Of a stretch of DNA of 64,000 bases, positions 61,922 through 64,000 are shown piece after piece. Position numbers and translations under genes: made by a program. Numbering within the stretch: the first letter of the stretch is position 1; the number at the start of each line of letters is the position of its first letter. The notes below the pieces were generated by a model. The model was not told where the DNA came from and did not search any database. It saw only the letters and a program-made list of their open reading frames with translations. The DNA is from DASQZK01 sp963809925 (GTDB lineage: Bacteria > Bacteroidota > Bacteroidia > Bacteroidales > GCA-2748055), in assembly GCA_963809925.1 (NCBI GenBank), contig CAWELH010000008.1:1-64000 (forward strand), read 5' to 3'.

Positions 61922-62086
61922 ATGCTTAGATGGGCCATTATATTTTTGGTTATCGCCCTGGTAGCGGCCTTATTCGGTTTCTCCAGGATAGCGGCCGGAG
62001 CTGCAACGGTTTCACGATTCCTGTTTTTCCTTTTCGTGGTATTATTGGTCATAGCTCTGATTGCAGGTGTTTTTGTTGGTTGGTGA
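61922..62086 (+). CDS. DUF1328 small membrane protein
   Basis: 54 residues, MLRWAIIFLVIALVAALFGF at the start followed by SRIAAGAA and a second helix ending FVGW. The order helix, AAG(A) turn, helix is the DUF1328 (YtjA-like) pattern. Such proteins are induced by stress in some bacteria; function unknown. It is too short for most gene finders but well supported by its family pattern. Confidence 0.8.
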   Translation: MLRWAIIFLVIALVAALFGFSRIAAGAATVSRFLFFLFVVLLVIALIAGVFVGW

Positions 62087-62116
62087 TGCGAGCAGAGGGT
62101 AACCTGCGGAAGAAAA

Positions 62117-64000
62117 TCAAAATTTTTCTGACATTTCAAGCTTTTTCAAATCAGGTTTTATACTCACTGCTTCCAATGAAGATTTGTATAGACTGTCAAG
62201 ATCACCCAGGTTTACACCAGACCCTTTCCGAATAAAAACAGGCATCTTATAAACCGGTGTACTGACCTCGACAAACTGACCTCCTTCAAAGGTCATTGTT
62301 GTATCCCAGGCATTAGTCCACATTTCGCCTTCCGGAAGGTAAACCTTTTGTGAAGCAGTGTTCTTTTCCCAGATTGCAGATACCAGAATATCAGGACCAT
62401 ACATGAATGTTTGCCAGTCTTCCCGGGCACCTGCCTGAGCTGGATAAAGCATCAGGAGAGGACGTATAACCGGCATTCCGGTGTTGTGTGCTTCCTGCGC
62501 AGCTTTGTAGCTGTAATCCATGAGCCTGGTGTGAATAATCGCATACATCCTCCATACTGCAAGTAATTCAGTGTCGTAATGCGGTTCTGTTTTCATATCC
62601 CAGAATGCCCGGTCTTCTGTTGGTCCAACTTCCATAAGCGGTGTAAAGCATCCGAATTCAAGCCATCGGGCAGTCACCTCGCGGTCGAGGTCGCCATGCC
62701 AGTAACCCCCGATATCGGATCCCCAAATCGGGTAACCGATAAGAGCGCTTCGTTGGGCTGCGATGATGGCAGTCCTTAGCCCTTCCTGTGGAGAACCGAT
62801 ATCGCCTCCCCAGAAACCTCCATATCTCGAACTGTTCGTATAGCCGGCACGGGGAAATATCATGAAATCATCAGGATGAATTTTCTGGCAAATTTCGTTT
62901 ACGGCTTTGATATATAATACGGGGAATTCATTCCGGATCTCCCGTGTGGTCCTTTTATCATAGGTCATGATCTCCCTGGATTCGGGAACAATTTCCTCAG
63001 AACGGTCGAGTTTAAACCCCCTGACGCCCTGTTTCAGCACTTTTGCAAGACCTTCATTTTGCCACCATTCTACAGCCTCCGGATTGGTCAGATCGAGAAG
63101 CGAAATCTTCGAAGTATCAACATAACTATTTTTCATTGCCATGTCATAATGCCTTTCCTGAGCGGTATTTTTCATCTTTCCACTCACCCAGGGTGCAATC
63201 CACAGCATAAAAGGTATATTATTTCTGGTAAACCAATCCAGCATTTTTTCAGGATGGGGAAAGCGCTGAGTATCCCATTCAAAATCATCATAGCCAAATG
63301 CGCCTTTTGCCCAGGGCCTGTCGACCCAATATGCACCGAAAGGTATACCCAGAGCCCTCATCATTAAAATGTCCTCAACAACCATACTATTGTACGGCGC
63401 AGTAACCTTAGTACTGTCAAAATACATTTTTTGGTTCGTATGATTATCACGCCAGCGCCAGGTCGAAAATGCCCATTTGGGTGGCAGAAATGCCGGGCCC
63501 ACATTTAGACTGTGTTTTTTTACAATTGAAGTAATATCTTTCCCCGTATAAACTGTAAAATCCAGTGATGGACCTTCAAATGAGATCTGCAACATGTTCT
63601 TCGTTTCCTTCCCGATATCATAATGCCCAGGCCATGTTCCCTTCACAAAAAGACCGTAATTCTCTGACGAAATATAAAATGGGCAGTAGAGTGAAAGCGT
63701 CGGCTTAATGATCATATCGACAGCCTGACCCCTGAGATCCATCGCTTCCTGGATGCCCTCTTTCCATGAATTTTTCTGATTTCCGTCAACCGTTCGTTCA
63801 AAAAGTCCGGAGATGAATTCATCCGGTACCATACCGATATTGATTCCCCAGCCCAGAATATCATCATCCGGAAGTGCTTTTAGCGTCACCTCAAAGTCTT
63901 CGCTCTTCACCACGCCGAGCGTAATTTCATGAGATCCTGATTTCCACGTAAGTGTAAGACTGTGATCTCCTTCATTTTTACTGTCGGGTTCTGCGCCGAT
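62117..64000 (-). CDS. GH31 alpha-glycosidase, cut by the window edge
   Basis: At least 627 residues; the frame stays open to 64000, so the N-terminus lies outside. It has an N-terminal beta domain, then the barrel. PPKWAFSTWRWRDN is typical of alpha-xylosidase/glucosidase types, VRGFKLDRSEEIVP has the nucleophile Asp, and WGSDIGGYWHG the acid/base Asp. The C-terminal beta domains end with KMPVFIRKGSGVN. It is clearly longer and different from the GH31 at 17843. The real start and any signal peptide are not visible. It hydrolyses alpha-linked sugars. Confidence 0.9.
   Translation of the reverse strand: MGAEPDSKNEGDHSLTLTWKSGSHEITLGVVKSEDFEVTLKALPDDDILGWGINIGMVPDEFISGLFERTVDGNQKNSWKEGIQEAMDLRGQAVDMIIKPTLSLYCPFYISSENYGLFVKGTWPGHYDIGKETKNMLQISFEGPSLDFTVYTGKDITSIVKKHSLNVGPAFLPPKWAFSTWRWRDNHTNQKMYFDSTKVTAPYNSMVVEDILMMRALGIPFGAYWVDRPWAKGAFGYDDFEWDTQRFPHPEKMLDWFTRNNIPFMLWIAPWVSGKMKNTAQERHYDMAMKNSYVDTSKISLLDLTNPEAVEWWQNEGLAKVLKQGVRGFKLDRSEEIVPESREIMTYDKRTTREIRNEFPVLYIKAVNEICQKIHPDDFMIFPRAGYTNSSRYGGFWGGDIGSPQEGLRTAIIAAQRSALIGYPIWGSDIGGYWHGDLDREVTARWLEFGCFTPLMEVGPTEDRAFWDMKTEPHYDTELLAVWRMYAIIHTRLMDYSYKAAQEAHNTGMPVIRPLLMLYPAQAGAREDWQTFMYGPDILVSAIWEKNTASQKVYLPEGEMWTNAWDTTMTFEGGQFVEVSTPVYKMPVFIRKGSGVNLGDLDSLYKSSLEAVSIKPDLKKLEMSEKF

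Overview
The window looks like a Bacteroidota chromosome, probably Bacteroidales or Marinilabiliales. The signs are many lipoprotein signals, three S1 sulfatases, GH31, DUF1080 and DUF6807 proteins, a FISUMP lipoprotein, several TAnnTTTG -7 promoter elements, and an IS1182 element. The phylum call is firm; anything finer is inference.

1-11.4 kb is an accessory array. Three nearly identical group IIC introns (minus strand, RT/maturase inside) sit at 1-1925, 2981-5060 and 5876-7959. Removing introns 2 and 3 in silico rejoins long imperfect inverted repeats with CACTAAC at one end and GTTAGTG or GTTAGCT at the other. These have the layout of integron attC sites, and each intron lies in the bottom strand at the R'' box (GT^TAGTG). 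A fourth, intron-free site lies at 8862-9000. Between the sites are AT-rich + strand cassettes: a TonB-plug-like protein with a small membrane protein, a PIN toxin with a small antitoxin, and a second antitoxin/PIN pair. No integrase is visible, so this resembles a cluster of attC sites lacking an integrase. An IS1182 element interrupts the array. Introns 2 and 3 differ from intron 1 almost only by about six short, mostly palindromic blocks, two of which break the RT. The same palindrome types flank the IS and occupy a decayed tRNA copy.

11.4-17.8 kb is a decayed zone: remnants of IS1182 and IS110 transposases, a DUF4143 pseudogene, a PAS histidine kinase, small lipoproteins, tRNA-Pro and a broken tRNA-Pro copy.

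17.8-35.3 kb is a carbohydrate and sulfate-ester catabolic region. It has GH31 plus a sulfatase, then an eight-gene + strand run (aminotransferase, Gfo/Idh oxidoreductase, racemase-like protein, MFS transporter, TIM-barrel epimerase, serine hydrolase, DUF6807, DUF1080), then two divergent sulfatases. The flanks carry repeated intergenic elements, including hairpins whose stems covary between copies.

36.5-42.4 kb is a MarR-RND tripartite efflux operon. 42.6-43.9 kb holds an aldo/keto reductase and an OsmC protein. 44.3-51.6 kb is a pentose phosphate operon (tkt, rpiB, tal, HAD, gnd, zwf). 52-57.5 kb is a TetR-EmrA-EmrB-TolC efflux operon. 57.6-62.1 kb has single genes: cupin, FMN-binding lipoprotein, azurin-like cupredoxin, Cu/Zn SOD, pterin dehydratase and DUF1328. 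A second GH31 enzyme runs off the right edge.
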